A stretch of 64,000 nucleotides of DNA from Leucobacter chromiisoli (GTDB lineage: Bacteria > Actinomycetota > Actinomycetes > Actinomycetales > Microbacteriaceae), in contig NZ_JAEHOH010000006.1 in assembly GCF_016522505.1 (NCBI RefSeq), forward strand, positions 1 through 64,000, written 5' to 3'. Shown here in pieces: positions 39,222 to 48,193 of the stretch. The notes under the pieces are model-generated. The model saw only the letters and a program-made list of their open reading frames with translations. It was not told the origin of the DNA and did no database searches. The translations under genes were made by a program, and so were the position numbers. Within the stretch, counting starts at the first letter, position 1; every line of letters starts with the position of its first letter.

Positions 39222-40778
39222 GTGGTCCCGGTGGAGTCCCGAGGAACGCTCGCTGCGCCGACCGTACCCGTGCCCGCAGAGTACAACGCCGTTTTCGATC
39301 TCTGCGAGGAGCTCCCCTCGGACAAGCTCGCCATGATCTGGGACGATGATCACGGGCACGAGGAGCATATCCGATGGGGCGCTCTTCAGGATCTCTCGTC
39401 GGCGTACGCCCATCAGCTGCAGGAGATGCAGGTGCTCCCGGGTGATCGGGTGGTCACCGTGCTCAGGCAGAGCCCCGAGGCCGCCGCCGTCATGCTGGCG
39501 GTGCTGCGCGCCGGAGCGGTGCTGGTCACCATGAGCGAGCTGTGGGCCGATGGCCAGCTTCGACAGCGGCATGAGCGGGTCGAGCCGGTCCTCACGATCG
39601 TCGAGGCACGGCTGAGCGATCGTGTTGCAGGCCTGCTCTCCGGCCCGGTCGTGAAGCTCGAGGAGCTGGAGACCAGCAGAGATTGCCCGTTCCCCACGGT
39701 CGTGCTGTCGGCCGATGCGCCGGCGTTCATCGGATTCACCTCCGGTACGACCGGGCCCGCGAAGGGCGTCGTGATCCCTCACCGCTCGATGCTCTCGATC
39801 GAGGAGTACATCCAGGTCCAGGATCTTCATGAGGGCGAGCGGTACTTCGCGATCGGAGACTGGAGCTGGTGGGTGCGCAAGCTGCTCGGACCTTGGAAGG
39901 TCGGGGCCGTGATCCTGGTGTATCGATACGACCGGTTCGACCCGGTGCGGTTGCTGGACCGGCTCGTGCACCACGGAGTGCGCAACGTCTTCATCAACGC
40001 GACCGCGCTGCGCATGATCCAGCGGGACGTTCCCGACACCGCCCCGTACCGTGACGCCTTCACGACGATCACGAGTTCGAACGAGGCGCTCGGCGCGGGT
40101 ACGGCCACGTGGGTGCGCGACCACCTGGGGGTGTCACCGCGCGAGATGTACGGATCGACGGAGATGGGGCTCTTCATCGGCGCACGGTGCCATGAACCGG
40201 TGAAGCCGGGGTCGATGGGCAAGCCGCTCGGCAGCAGCGTTGTTCGTGTGCTGGACGAGACGGGGCGGCAGGTTCCGATCGGAGAGCCGGGAGAGATCTG
40301 CCTGAAAGCCGGATCGACGCTGCAGTACCCTCTCGGCTACTGGGGGCAGCCCGAGGAAACCGAGCGCGACTTCGGCGGCGAGTGGTTCCACACCAAGGAT
40401 GTCGCCTACGTCGATGCCGACGGCTACTTCTTCTACGTTGGCCGCCGTGACGACGCCATCAAGGTCGCGGGCTACCGGATCGCGCCGCACGAGGTCGAAG
40501 CGGTGATGAACACCCATCCCGATGTGATGGAATCGGCGCTCGTCGGCATCAAGGATCCGGTGAAGGGCCATCGACTCGTCGCCTATGTCCGCCTGCGGAA
40601 CCGGAAACCCTCTGCCGGTCTGCTCGAAGAGCTGCAGCGGCTCGTGAAGACCGAGCATGCAGCCTTCTCCTCCCCGAAGGAGCTCGTTGTGCTCGACGAG
40701 TTGCCGGTGTCGGCCACCGGCAAGCTCAACCGCGCGCAGCTGCGCAGACACTACGCCGCTTTCTCCGAGAGCGCGTGA
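39222..40778 (+). CDS. AMP-forming acyl-CoA synthetase, second ligase of the cassette
   Basis: An enzyme of about 518 residues that forms an acyl-adenylate and then an acyl-CoA. Motifs: A3 FTSGTTGPAKGVVIP (about 171), A5 EMYGSTEMG, A7 GEWFHTKDVAYVDADGYFFY, A8 GRRDDAIKVAGYRIAPHEVE and A10 SATGKLNRAQL, with the catalytic Lys in place, unlike the first ligase. The start is uncertain: GTG 39222 is used, while a TTG at 39171 would overlap the crotonase gene. It is the last gene of the importer operon. The substrate is unknown; the A4/A5 region resembles medium-chain and aryl-acid ligases. Confidence 0.85.
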   Translation: MVPVESRGTLAAPTVPVPAEYNAVFDLCEELPSDKLAMIWDDDHGHEEHIRWGALQDLSSAYAHQLQEMQVLPGDRVVTVLRQSPEAAAVMLAVLRAGAVLVTMSELWADGQLRQRHERVEPVLTIVEARLSDRVAGLLSGPVVKLEELETSRDCPFPTVVLSADAPAFIGFTSGTTGPAKGVVIPHRSMLSIEEYIQVQDLHEGERYFAIGDWSWWVRKLLGPWKVGAVILVYRYDRFDPVRLLDRLVHHGVRNVFINATALRMIQRDVPDTAPYRDAFTTITSSNEALGAGTATWVRDHLGVSPREMYGSTEMGLFIGARCHEPVKPGSMGKPLGSSVVRVLDETGRQVPIGEPGEICLKAGSTLQYPLGYWGQPEETERDFGGEWFHTKDVAYVDADGYFFYVGRRDDAIKVAGYRIAPHEVEAVMNTHPDVMESALVGIKDPVKGHRLVAYVRLRNRKPSAGLLEELQRLVKTEHAAFSSPKELVVLDELPVSATGKLNRAQLRRHYAAFSESA

Positions 40779-40846
40779 GAACGCGGGGCGGTGACCGGCG
40801 CCGCCCCTCGTCCTCCGCCCGCGCCGTGCGGCGGTAGGCTTGAGGC

Positions 40847-41290
40847 ATGAGTAATCCACGTGCGGGCAAGGTAGCGGAGCGGATCCAGCAGATCATCGCC
40901 CGCAGGCTCGAGAAGGGGCTGCGGGATCCGCGGCTCGGTTTCGTCACCATCACGGATGTGCGCGTCACCGGCGATCTGCAGAACGCGAGCGTGTTCTACA
41001 CGGTGTACGGCAGCGAGGAGGAGCAGGCGGACACCGCGGCCGCGCTGAAGGCCGCGACCGGCATGCTGCGCAGCGAGGTCGGCAAGCAGCTCGGCACGCG
41101 CCTCACGCCGACGCTCGAGTTCATCCACGACGAGCTGCCGGAGTCGGCGCAGCACCTGAGCGAGCTGCTCGCCGAGGCGAAGCGTCGCGACGAGGAGTCG
41201 GCGGCCCTCGCGGCCGGCGCGAGCTACGCGGGCGAGGCCGACCCCTACGTGAAGCCGCGCGAGGACGACGAGGACGACGACACGGTCTGA
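40847..41290 (+). CDS. rbfA: Ribosome-binding factor A
   Basis: A 147-residue protein needed for late 30S maturation. Typical RbfA sequence: [40 protein letters not shown] and [20 protein letters not shown], with an acidic C-terminal tail (EDDEDDDTV). TAGGCT ends 6 nt before the ATG at 40847, predicting a leaderless message and an own promoter, which fits its separation from infB by the catabolic cassette. Confidence 0.96.
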   Translation: MSNPRAGKVAERIQQIIARRLEKGLRDPRLGFVTITDVRVTGDLQNASVFYTVYGSEEEQADTAAALKAATGMLRSEVGKQLGTRLTPTLEFIHDELPESAQHLSELLAEAKRRDEESAALAAGASYAGEADPYVKPREDDEDDDTV

Positions 41291-41318
41291 GCCCCCGCAG
41301 ACCGGGCAGGGGAGCCGC

Positions 41319-42203
41319 TCAGGGCAGGCGGACGAGACCGTCGAGCTCGACGACGAGCCCGTCGGCGACGAGCGAGTCGTGGGCGCGGCGCGGCTGCCCG
41401 GGATCCCGGACCCCGCCCTCGGCGGCGGCCGCGAGCACGTCCGCGAGCGGTGCGGGATCGGGCCGGCGCCGCAGCAGCGCCATGATCCTGCCCCGCACCT
41501 GCCGGTCGCTGCCCTCGAACCTCGCCTGCTTCGGCCGCTTCGCCGGCGCGTTGTCGGGGTAGCCGGCTCCGCGCCACTCGCACCAGGCCGCCACGGGGCA
41601 GTCGTCGCACCGGGGAGACCGCGCGGTGCAGACGACGGCGCCGAGCTCCATCGCGGCCGCGTTGAAGACGGCGGCCTCCGCGTCGCTCTCGGGGAGCAGG
41701 GCCTCCATGTCGGCGAGATCGCGGGGCGAGGGCATGCCGGCCGCCGCGCGGCCGTGCACGAGGCGGGCGATCACCCGGCGGGTGTTGGTGTCGACGACGG
41801 GGTGCCGCTCGCCGAACGCGAAGACCGAGACCGCGCGGGCCGTGTAGGGGCCGATGCCGGTGAGCGCCAGCAGCCGGTCGACGTCGGCCGGCACCGCGTC
41901 GCCGTGCAGGGTCGCGATCTCGGTCGCGGCACGGTGCAGCCAGAGCGCCCGGCGCGGGTAGCCGAGGCGGTCCCAGGCCCGGACCGCCTCGCCGGGTTCC
42001 TCTGCGGCGAGTGCGGAGGGCGTCGGCCAGCGCTCCATCCACGCGACCCAGCGGGGGAGCACGCGCTCGACCTGGGTCTGCTGCAGCATGAACTCCGAGA
42101 CCAGGATCGCCCAGGGCGACGCGCCCTCGGCGCGCCACGGCAGGTCCCGCGCCTCGCGCTCGTACCAGGAGTTCAGAGCGCTGGCGATCTCGGTCTTCCC
42201 CAC
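41319..42203 (-). CDS. mutY: A/G-specific adenine DNA glycosylase MutY
   Basis: A 294-residue glycosylase that removes adenine opposite 8-oxoguanine. Glu37 in SEFMLQQTQ and Asp138 in VVDTNTRR are the catalytic residues; the helix-hairpin-helix is LTGIGPYTA (114-122). The iron-sulfur loop is C192-X6-C199-X2-C202-X5-C208. The C-terminal NUDIX-like recognition domain is missing (usual length about 350), as in many actinobacterial MutY proteins. The short C-terminal region (MALLRRRPDPAPLADVLAAA) looks like a winged-helix remnant. Confidence 0.94.
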   Translation of the reverse strand: MGKTEIASALNSWYEREARDLPWRAEGASPWAILVSEFMLQQTQVERVLPRWVAWMERWPTPSALAAEEPGEAVRAWDRLGYPRRALWLHRAATEIATLHGDAVPADVDRLLALTGIGPYTARAVSVFAFGERHPVVDTNTRRVIARLVHGRAAAGMPSPRDLADMEALLPESDAEAAVFNAAAMELGAVVCTARSPRCDDCPVAAWCEWRGAGYPDNAPAKRPKQARFEGSDRQVRGRIMALLRRRPDPAPLADVLAAAAEGGVRDPGQPRRAHDSLVADGLVVELDGLVRLP

Positions 42204-42212
42204 CCCTCCAGT

Positions 42213-42695
42213 CTAGGCGCCGCCTCGCACCGCGACCGGTGCGGGCTCCTCCCGCCGTACCGCGGGCGCGCCCGCGGTACGGATCGCGGTGCGCAGCGCG
42301 GTGAAGAGCACCGCGATCGCCGCCGTGATCGCCATGTGCCCGAGACCGGCGACGCCCGCGATCATCTTCGACGACTCGAGCCCGAGCACCGTGAGCGAGC
42401 CGTGCAGGATCAGCATCGCCGAGGTGAGCACGACGCCCGCGTGGTAGAGCCAGAGGAACCAGACGAAGCGCTTCCGGGCGGCTGAGAACCGGAAGGCCTG
42501 CTCGAGGCCGAGCAGGATGAGGAACGGGAAGAACCCGAGAGCGAGCAGGTGGGTGTGGGCGAGACCGAGTTGGGTGAACGCTCCCTCGGGGAACCCGTTG
42601 AGCTTGGTGAACTCCCGGTAGAAGAGGCCCGACGCGACGCCGAGGCCCGCGTAGACGAATGCGGATACGAGCAGATGATGCAGTGGTGTCTTCAC
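42213..42695 (-). CDS. DUF2871 family membrane protein
   Basis: A 160-residue protein with four membrane helices (about residues 5-25, 42-65, 78-100 and 112-135). Typical features are LGLAHTHLLALGFFPFLILL, with a His in a membrane segment, and GVVLTSAMLILHGSLTVLG. The family has no known function; the conserved His residues hint at metal or haem binding. It follows mutY by 9 nt and is divergent from the sensor kinase gene. Confidence 0.75.
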   Translation of the reverse strand: MKTPLHHLLVSAFVYAGLGVASGLFYREFTKLNGFPEGAFTQLGLAHTHLLALGFFPFLILLGLEQAFRFSAARKRFVWFLWLYHAGVVLTSAMLILHGSLTVLGLESSKMIAGVAGLGHMAITAAIAVLFTALRTAIRTAGAPAVRREEPAPVAVRGGA

Positions 42696-42796
42696 CCTTC
42701 CAGGCTTCCGCGTCGAGCGGTCGGGGGCATCGTCCGAATTGCTGAGATCCGGGCGTCGACCTCGCGCCGCGCCCCGGTCTCCAGCAGAATCGAGGG

Positions 42797-44089
42797 GTGA
42801 CGAGCGCAGAGCCGGGGATGGCGAGCGGGGCCGGGCCCGCGTCGGGGGCGGGTGACCGCACCCGCGCTCTACGCACGGCGCGTCTCGGGCTGCACGGGAT
42901 CACGGTGGTGCTCGTCGGCGTGTCGGTACTGCGCGCGGTGCAGCAGGGCGCCCCGCTCTGGGCGGCCGCGGGCGTCGGGATCCTGCTGCTCGGCTGCTAC
43001 GCCGCCGGAGCCGGCCTGCGCGATCGCCGGCGGGCGATGCTCTGGCTGGGTGCGCTCACCGCGGTGTGGCTGGGCGCACTGCTGCTCTCGCCCGACTTCG
43101 TCTGGGTGTCCTTCCCGCTGCTGCTCGTGAGCGGCCACCTGCTGCGGGGCGCCGCGGGCGCCGTGGGCGGGGCCGGCATCGTGGCCGCAGCCATCGCCGT
43201 ACCGTGGGCGATGCGGGGAGAGACCTCGACGCCCGAGGTGCTCGGACCGGTGATCGGCGGGGCGTTCGCCCTGGGCATGGCCCGCCTCTATTCGTCGCTG
43301 CTGGCGGATGCCGATGAGCACCGCCGTCTCGTGGCGAGCCTGGTGGCGGCCGGGCGCGAGACCGATGCGCTGCAGGCCGAGCTCGCGCGGGTGCAGCGCG
43401 AGGCGGGGGCGAGCGAGGAGCGGACCAGGATCGCGCGCGACATCCACGACACGATCGCCCAGGAGTTCTCGTCCATCTCCCTGCTCGCGCGCGGAGGCGT
43501 CGACGACGAGGCGGCCGCCCGGATCGACGCCGTCGCGCGCCGGGGCGCCGAGGACGCGCGGCGCATCGTGCGGGCGCTGCTCCCTGCGGAGCTGGAGGCG
43601 TCGGCGCTCGGTGAAGCGCTCGAGCGTCTGGCGCGCGGCTTCGCGGCCGAGTCGGGGATCCCGGCGGGCTTCGCCGCGGATCCGCTGCGCCCGCTCGGCA
43701 CGGGTGCCGAGGTGGCCCTGCTGCGCACGCTCCAGACGGCGCTCGCCAACATCAGGGCGCATGCCGCGGCGTCCCGGGTGGGTGTGGAGCTGCGCGAGGT
43801 GGGCGACGAGGTGCGACTCGACGTGGTGGACGACGGGTGCGGTTTCGACATCGCGGCCTGGGAGCGGACCGGCGGAGGCGGCGTCTCCGTCGGGCTGCGG
43901 GAGGCGCGCGAGCGGCTCCGCGAGCTGGGCGGGGGCCTCGACATCGAGAGCGGGCCGGGCGAGGGCACCGCGCTCTCGGCCTGGGTGCCGCGGGGAGCCC
44001 CACTGCGGCGGGCGTCGACGAGTGAGCCGACGGGTGCGACCCGGGGCGGATCCCAGGGTGGATCCCGTGGCGCGGAGGCTCCCTCATGA
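42797..44089 (+). CDS. NarL-family sensor histidine kinase
   Basis: A 430-residue kinase. The N-terminal part (about 30-165) has five or six membrane helices and no large extracellular domain, so the signal is probably sensed in or near the membrane. A coiled coil precedes the HisKA_3 H-box RTRIARDIHDTIAQEFSSIS (phospho-His about 217). The ATPase domain has a diverged N-box (ANIRAHAAAS) and normal G-boxes (DVVDDGCGFD, GLREARERLRELGG). CAGAAT lies 6 nt before the GTG, suggesting a leaderless message. It overlaps the response regulator gene by 4 nt. Confidence 0.9.
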   Translation: MTSAEPGMASGAGPASGAGDRTRALRTARLGLHGITVVLVGVSVLRAVQQGAPLWAAAGVGILLLGCYAAGAGLRDRRRAMLWLGALTAVWLGALLLSPDFVWVSFPLLLVSGHLLRGAAGAVGGAGIVAAAIAVPWAMRGETSTPEVLGPVIGGAFALGMARLYSSLLADADEHRRLVASLVAAGRETDALQAELARVQREAGASEERTRIARDIHDTIAQEFSSISLLARGGVDDEAAARIDAVARRGAEDARRIVRALLPAELEASALGEALERLARGFAAESGIPAGFAADPLRPLGTGAEVALLRTLQTALANIRAHAAASRVGVELREVGDEVRLDVVDDGCGFDIAAWERTGGGGVSVGLREARERLRELGGGLDIESGPGEGTALSAWVPRGAPLRRASTSEPTGATRGGSQGGSRGAEAPS

Positions 44090-44703
44090 CGCTCAGCGTG
44101 CTGCTCGTCGACGACCACCCCATCGTGCGCGCGGGCCTGCGCACCGTGCTCGACTCGGCCGTCGGCGCCCGGGTGGTCGGCGAGGCGGCGACGGGGGAGG
44201 AGGCGATCGAGGCGGCGGACGTGCTGCGCCCAGACGTCGTGCTCTGCGACCTGCGGTTGGGCGACGGCATCGACGGGATCGAGACGACGGCGCGGCTGCG
44301 GGAGCTGCGGTCGGCTCCCGCGGTGCTGATCCTCACCACCTCCGACCGCGATGTCGACGTGCTGCGGGCGATCGAGGCCGGCGCGGCCGGATACCTGCTG
44401 AAGGACGCGCCGACCGGGACGATCCTCGCGGGGATCGCCGACGCCGCTGCGGGGCGCACGGTGATCGCCCCCGAGCTCAGGGTGCGGGCGGAACGCGCGG
44501 CGCCGGCGGCCCGCCTCACCGAGCGGGAGCTCGAGGTGCTGGCGCTGCTCGCGGAGGGGCGTTCGAACCGCGAGATCGCGAGGCGGCTCTTCGTCTCCGA
44601 GTCGACGGTGAAGACGCACGTCGTGCACCTGCTCGCCAAGCTCGGGGCGGACAGCCGGGGGCGTGCCGCCGCCGTCGCCAGGGAGCGCGGCCTGCTCGAA
44701 TGA
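44086..44703 (+). CDS. NarL/LuxR-type response regulator
   Basis: A 205-residue regulator, cognate to the kinase directly upstream. Receiver domain: VLLVDDHPIVRAGLRTVL with the acidic pair, phospho-acceptor Asp in VVLCDLRLGDG (about 57) and Lys in YLLKDAP. The C-terminal LuxR helix-turn-helix is LTERELEVLALLAEGRSNRE followed by VSESTVKTHVVHLLAKLG. Target genes are unknown; the adjacent DUF2871 gene is a candidate. Confidence 0.93.
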   Translation: MTLSVLLVDDHPIVRAGLRTVLDSAVGARVVGEAATGEEAIEAADVLRPDVVLCDLRLGDGIDGIETTARLRELRSAPAVLILTTSDRDVDVLRAIEAGAAGYLLKDAPTGTILAGIADAAAGRTVIAPELRVRAERAAPAARLTERELEVLALLAEGRSNREIARRLFVSESTVKTHVVHLLAKLGADSRGRAAAVARERGLLE

Positions 44704-44717
44704 GTAGGGTAGGTGGG

Positions 44718-45743
44718 GTGACGAACACCCCTGCCGCCCAGACGCCCCGGCCGCTGCCGCCGCAGGGCGGGATCCTGCTGATCGACAAGGCCGAGGGCTG
44801 GACCAGCCACGACGTCGTCGCCAAGGCGCGGCGCGCGCTCGGCACCCGCAAGGTGGGGCACGCGGGAACCCTGGACCCGATGGCGACCGGCCTGCTGGTG
44901 CTCGGCGCCGGGCCCGCCACGAGGCTGCTCACGCATCTCGTCGGGCTCGACAAGACCTACACCACGACGATCCGGCTCGGCGTCTCCACGGTCACCGACG
45001 ATCGCGAGGGGGAGATCCTCGCCGTCGCCCGGCCCGCCGACGTCGAAGCGCTGGCCGATGAGCCGCAGCGCATCGCCGACGCTGTGGCGGTGCTCACGGG
45101 CGACATCGAACAGGCGCCGAGCGCGGTCAGCGCGATCAAGGTCGACGGCCGGCGGGCCTACGACCGGGTGCGCGCCGGCGAGCAGGTGGAGCTGAAGAAG
45201 CGGCCCGTGCGGATCGAGGCCTTCGAGATCGAGCAGCCGCGCGTGGTCTCGGCGGTGCGGCTGGCCGGCGGCGAGACCCCGGTCGACGTCATCGACATCG
45301 ACGCGACGGTGCGGTGCTCGTCGGGCACGTACATCAGGGCGCTCGCCCGGGATCTCGGCGAGGCGCTCGGCGTCGGCGGCCACCTGGTGGCTCTGCGGCG
45401 CACCGAGGTCGGGCCGTTCTCGGTGGCGGGCGCGACGAGCACCGAGCGCCTCGCGGGCGGCGAGCCCGGAGAGCTGCTCGCACCGGCCGAGGTCGCGACG
45501 GGCCTGTTCCCCGAGCTGCGGCTCACCGAACGGCAGACGGTGGATCTCGGCCACGGCAAGCGCCTCGAGCTCGGCGCCGACGAGCACCCCGACGCGAAGC
45601 TCGCGGCCGCGGTCGCGCCGGACGGTCGGCTGATCGGGCTGGTCGAGGTGAAGCGGGGCCGCACCCGCGTCGTCACGAACTTCCCGACGCCCGACGCGGG
45701 GACGTCCGACGCGGCTGCGCCCGCGGGGAGTGTCGCGCCGTGA
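44718..45743 (+). CDS. truB: tRNA pseudouridine(55) synthase TruB
   Basis: A 341-residue enzyme that makes pseudouridine 55 in the T-loop of tRNAs. It has the catalytic motif GHAGTLDPMATGLL (Asp in TLDP), KTYTTTIRLGVSTVTDDREG and RCSSGTYIRALARDLGEALG. GTG at 44718 is preceded by TAGGGT at 7 nt, another near-leaderless arrangement. Its stop overlaps the start of the next small membrane protein gene (GTGA). Confidence 0.96.
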   Translation: MTNTPAAQTPRPLPPQGGILLIDKAEGWTSHDVVAKARRALGTRKVGHAGTLDPMATGLLVLGAGPATRLLTHLVGLDKTYTTTIRLGVSTVTDDREGEILAVARPADVEALADEPQRIADAVAVLTGDIEQAPSAVSAIKVDGRRAYDRVRAGEQVELKKRPVRIEAFEIEQPRVVSAVRLAGGETPVDVIDIDATVRCSSGTYIRALARDLGEALGVGGHLVALRRTEVGPFSVAGATSTERLAGGEPGELLAPAEVATGLFPELRLTERQTVDLGHGKRLELGADEHPDAKLAAAVAPDGRLIGLVEVKRGRTRVVTNFPTPDAGTSDAAAPAGSVAP

Positions 45744-46099
45744 TCCTCTGGTACGCCATCGCGCTGATCGCCGTCGCGCTCGCGGGGCTCGCGACGTGCC
45801 TTGTCGTGTGCCTCCGGCGGGGCGGCCCGAACGACTACACGATGGGCGCGACGCTGCTCGTCGCCCTGATGCTCGTCGCCCAGGTCGTCATCTCGATCGT
45901 CGCCCCGCTCACCGGCAACCCGCCCCGGGGCGACCCGCTCGAGTTCTGGATGTACCTGATCGTCGCCCTGCTGCTGCCCGTCGGTGCGGGGTTCTGGGCG
46001 CTCGTGGACCGCACGCGGTGGGCCAACCTCGTGCTCGCGGTGGTGCACCTCTCGGTCGCCGTGATGACCTACCGCATGCTCGTCATCTGGAGCGGGTGA
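45740..46099 (+). CDS. Small four-helix membrane protein of unknown function
   Basis: A 119-residue protein with four predicted membrane helices (about 3-25, 37-57, 70-90 and 95-115) and a short loop GNPPRGDPLEFW. GTG at 45740 overlaps the truB stop, so it is co-translated with truB. It resembles small actinobacterial hypothetical membrane proteins; no family name can be given. It is convergent with the alcohol dehydrogenase gene. Confidence 0.7.
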   Translation: MILWYAIALIAVALAGLATCLVVCLRRGGPNDYTMGATLLVALMLVAQVVISIVAPLTGNPPRGDPLEFWMYLIVALLLPVGAGFWALVDRTRWANLVLAVVHLSVAVMTYRMLVIWSG

Positions 46100-46104
46100 G
46101 CCGG

Positions 46105-47127
46105 TCACACGGTCAGCAGCACCTTGGTGGCCCTCCGCTCGTCCATCGCCCGGTACCCCGCCGCGGCCTCGTCGAGGGGGAGCACGAGGTCGAACACCTT
46201 GCCGGGGTCGATCTCGCGATCCCAGATCAGCCGGATCAGCTCGGGCAGGAACCGCCGCACCGGCGCCGGACCGCCGAGCAGCTGCACCTGCGAGAAGAAG
46301 AGTTCGCCGCCGTCGATGGAGACGCCGTGCGAGACACCGACGAAGCCCACGTTGCCGCCGGGCCGGGTCGAACGGATGGCCTGCATCATCGCCTCCTGCG
46401 TGCCGACCGCCTCGACCGTGCCGTGCGCACCGAGGCCGCCGGTGAGCTCCCTGATCCTCTCGGCTGCCGCGTCGCCGCGCTCCTCGATGATGTCGGTCGC
46501 GCCGAACTCGCGGGCGAGCGCCTGACGCGCCGGGTGGCGCGACGAGATGATGACCCGCTCGGCGCCGAGCTGCTTCGCGGCCAGCACGCCCATGAGTCCG
46601 ACCGCGCCGTCGCCGACCACCGCGACGGTCTTGCCGGGGCCGGCCTCGGCGGCGACCGCGGCGTACCAGCCGGTGCCGAGCACGTCCGAGGCGGCGAGCA
46701 GGGACGGGATCAGGTCCTCGTCGGGCTCACCGGGCGTGGCGACGAGGGTGCCGTCGGCGAAGGGGATGCGCGCCCTCTCGGCCTGCGTGCCGATGCCGCC
46801 GTGCACGAACTCGGCGTGCACGCAGCGCGACGGGAACCCGGACCGGCAGATCTCGCACTCGCCGCACGAGATCACGAAGGATCCCACGACGAAGTCGCCG
46901 GGCTCCACGGTCCGCACCTCCGAGCCGACCTCCTCGACGACTCCGACGTACTCGTGGCCCATGAGCAGCTGATCCGCCTCCTCGGCGCCCCGGTAGGGCC
47001 ACAGGTCGGACCCGCAGATGCAGGTCGCCGTGAGCCGGATCACGGCGTCGGTCGGCTCGATGATCTTCGGATCCTCCCGCTCGCCGACCCGGATCCGACC
47101 GGGGGCGTCCATGATGACTGCGCGCAT
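46105..47127 (-). CDS. Zinc-dependent alcohol dehydrogenase family protein
   Basis: A 340-residue medium-chain dehydrogenase. Catalytic zinc ligands lie in CICGSDLWPY and GHEYVGVVEEVG; the structural zinc loop is CGECEICRSGFPSRC. The Rossmann fold has VAVVGDGAVGLMGVLAAKQL for NAD(P)H. ATG at 47127 has GGAGGAGAGAGAC upstream. It is divergent from the MmyB-type regulator, which probably controls it; the closest style is the Zn-ADH group of IMP/formaldehyde-unrelated oxidoreductases, so the substrate is open. Confidence 0.88.
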   Translation of the reverse strand: MRAVIMDAPGRIRVGEREDPKIIEPTDAVIRLTATCICGSDLWPYRGAEEADQLLMGHEYVGVVEEVGSEVRTVEPGDFVVGSFVISCGECEICRSGFPSRCVHAEFVHGGIGTQAERARIPFADGTLVATPGEPDEDLIPSLLAASDVLGTGWYAAVAAEAGPGKTVAVVGDGAVGLMGVLAAKQLGAERVIISSRHPARQALAREFGATDIIEERGDAAAERIRELTGGLGAHGTVEAVGTQEAMMQAIRSTRPGGNVGFVGVSHGVSIDGGELFFSQVQLLGGPAPVRRFLPELIRLIWDREIDPGKVFDLVLPLDEAAAGYRAMDERRATKVLLTV

Positions 47128-47255
47128 GTCTCTCTCCTCCGCAGGGATGTCGCACGTCTCTCGTGCGTGTCTCCAGCAGACCACATCTCCGCTCGACAGG
47201 GGAGACCCCCTGAGAGGGGTACTGCGAGTGACTGTCAGGAGCGGACCGGCGCGCC

Positions 47256-47261
47256 TACCCT
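47256..47261 (+). promoter_or_regulatory. Putative -10 box TACCCT for the MmyB-type regulator
   Basis: TACCCT ends 6 nt before the ATG at 47268 with no ribosome-binding site. Upstream, ACCCC (47205-47209) and GGGGT (47216-47220) form a short inverted repeat that could be an operator shared with the divergent dehydrogenase gene. Confidence 0.4.
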
Positions 47262-47267
47262 GGACGC

Positions 47268-48164
47268 ATGGACAACAGGGCCGAGGTGCGCGAGTTCCTC
47301 ACGACGAGGCGCGAGCGGGTGACGCCGGAGCGCGTCGGTCTGCCCGAGGGGTCGAACCGGCGCGTGAAGGGGCTGCGCCGCAGCGAGGTCGCGGCGCTCG
47401 CCGGCGTGAGCGTCGAGTACTACACCCGGATCGAGCGCGGCGCGATCGGCGGGGCCTCGCCGGAGGTGCTCGACGCCATCGCTCGAGCGCTGCTGCTCGA
47501 CCACGCCGAGCAGGCCTACCTGCTCGACCTCGCGCACGCGGCGGGACCGGTCGGCAGGGCCGTGAGGACGCGGCGCCCGCGTCCGTCGTCTCTGCACCGC
47601 ACGCTGCAGTGGACGCTCGACTCCGTGACCGGCAGCGCGGCGATCGTCCGCAACGGGCGCATGGATATGCTCGCCGCGAACAGCGTGGGGCGCGCCTTCT
47701 ACCGGGACGCCTACGACATGCCGGGCACGACCCCGAACTTCGCGCGATTCATCTTCCTCGATCAGCGGGGCGTCGACTTCCATCTCGACTGGGAACGCGC
47801 GGCCGACACCGCCGTGCAGATCCTGCGGGCGGAGGGGGCGCGCAATCCGTACGACAAGGAGCATCACGAGCTGATCGGCGAACTGAGCTGCCGCAGCGTC
47901 GAGTTCCGCCGGCGCTGGGCCGCCCATAACGTGACGAGGCACGGTACCGGCGTCAAGTACTTCCGCCACCCCGTCGTCGGCGACCTGACCGTGGCCTTCG
48001 AGAGTCTCGAGCTGGCCTCCGAACCGGGGTTGACCCTCACCCTGTACACGCCCGAACCGGGGTCGCCCTCGGAGGAGCGCATGCGGCTGCTCGCCTCCTG
48101 GGCGGCGAGCGAGGACGCCGGAGCCGGGCGGCACGACTCGGAGGCGGAGGCGACGAACGCCTGA
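47268..48164 (+). CDS. XRE-family regulator with MmyB-like ligand domain
   Basis: A 298-residue protein. The N-terminal helix-turn-helix (about 10-80) is typical: LRRSEVAALAGVSVEYYTRI. The C-terminal domain (about 105-275) matches the MmyB-like fold: LQWTLDSVTGSAAIVRNGRM, LAANSVGRAFYRD, ELIGELSCRSVEFRRRWAAH and FRHPVVGDLTVAFESLELAS. Such regulators commonly repress an adjacent divergent oxidoreductase gene, here the zinc dehydrogenase. The message is probably leaderless. Confidence 0.9.
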   Translation: MDNRAEVREFLTTRRERVTPERVGLPEGSNRRVKGLRRSEVAALAGVSVEYYTRIERGAIGGASPEVLDAIARALLLDHAEQAYLLDLAHAAGPVGRAVRTRRPRPSSLHRTLQWTLDSVTGSAAIVRNGRMDMLAANSVGRAFYRDAYDMPGTTPNFARFIFLDQRGVDFHLDWERAADTAVQILRAEGARNPYDKEHHELIGELSCRSVEFRRRWAAHNVTRHGTGVKYFRHPVVGDLTVAFESLELASEPGLTLTLYTPEPGSPSEERMRLLASWAASEDAGAGRHDSEAEATNA

Positions 48165-48193
48165 ATCGGTGGCGAGCCTCGCTCCTCGCTCCC

